A stretch of DNA of 5,406 bases, from the NCBI GenBank assembly GCA_031270615.1, contig JAISXE010000064.1, forward strand, positions 1 to 5,406, written 5' to 3'. This document shows positions 5,258 through 5,406 of the stretch, piece by piece. Each line of letters starts with the position of its first letter. The first letter of the stretch is position 1. Origin of the DNA: Spirochaetia bacterium (GTDB lineage: Bacteria; Spirochaetota; Spirochaetia; DTKZ01). A model generated the notes under the pieces. That model was not told where the DNA came from, did not search any database, and worked only from the letters and a program-made list of their open reading frames with translations. Position numbers and translations under genes: made by a program.

Positions 5258-5286
5258 ATTATACTACAAAACTTAAAAAATGCAAA
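5258..5286 (-). promoter_or_regulatory. Sigma-70-type promoter of the lipoprotein-LysM operon
   Basis: On the minus strand a perfect TATAAT (5263-5258) follows TTTGCA (5286-5281), a 4-of-6 match to the -35 consensus, with a 17-base spacer that is T-rich. The predicted transcription start near 5251 leaves a leader of about 11 bases that begins at the GGAGG ribosome site, so little room exists for leader-based control. Its fit in spacing and position makes it the best promoter in the window. Confidence 0.6.
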
Positions 5287-5406
5287 GCGCGCGCGGCGCA
5301 GGCCAGCAATTCCGATTTCAAAACGAAAATCACAAGAAATGCGGTTTTTACGAGAGCCTGTTCCAAAACCCATTTATAATTTCACTCCGATTCGGAATTT
5401 TGGCGC
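5287..5406. other. Non-coding edge region with small inverted repeats
   Basis: No credible gene is seen. AATTCCGA (near 5308-5316) recurs inverted as TCGGAATT (near 5391-5399), and TCCGATTCGGA forms a compact palindrome next to the window edge. A TATAAT lies on the plus strand at 5375-5380 without a -35 at a suitable distance. The region could hold regulatory sites for a divergent gene to the right, but the window ends before this can be judged. Confidence 0.3.

Noticed and set aside
5375..5380. Plus-strand TATAAT as a promoter
   Set aside because: No -35-like hexamer lies at 16-18 bases upstream and no downstream gene is visible before the window ends.

Overview
The window reads as a GC-rich bacterial chromosome segment, most likely from a spirochaete of the Treponema group. 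The assignment is an inference from three things: the style of the lipoprotein and LysM pair, a small XRE-type regulator fragment whose sequence I recall as common in treponemes, and a split PurH of a kind known from several anaerobic lineages. No rRNA or other marker gene is present to confirm it.

Left part (1-3027, plus strand): a compact one-carbon/purine operon. folD (147-1052) makes 10-formyl-tetrahydrofolate. It overlaps by 4 bases a stand-alone IMP cyclohydrolase (1049-1756), and 23 bases later comes a stand-alone AICAR formyltransferase (1780-3027). The second and third genes are the two halves of what is usually one bifunctional PurH protein. Together the operon supplies the formyl donor, transfers the formyl group to AICAR and closes the ring to IMP. 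The leader (1-146) holds a weak promoter candidate and a striking 20-base near-palindrome.

Middle part (3028-4167): a 1.1 kb stretch without an intact gene. Bases 3028-3105 show nothing convincing, not even a clear terminator for the purine operon. Next comes a 5'-truncated XRE-family regulator on the minus strand (3106-3348), butted against a frameshifted plus-strand coding remnant (about 3350-3545). A perfect 17-bp hairpin follows (3581-3617). Then comes a 413-base repeat-built region (3667-4079) with imperfect terminal inverted repeats and two internal degenerate direct repeats of about 60 bases, resembling a non-autonomous (MITE-like) element. A strong hairpin terminator (4081-4142) made of the same AAACCACTGACC-type sequence closes this block. 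It looks like a repeat-rich, decaying intergenic zone between two convergently transcribed units.

Right part (4168-5406, minus strand): a two-gene envelope operon with a recognisable promoter (5258-5286). A small helical lipoprotein (4845-5240) overlaps by ATGA a periplasmic protein with helical TPR-like repeats and a C-terminal LysM domain (4168-4848). The pair probably acts at the peptidoglycan or outer-membrane interface. Bases 5287-5406 contain no gene that I can support.
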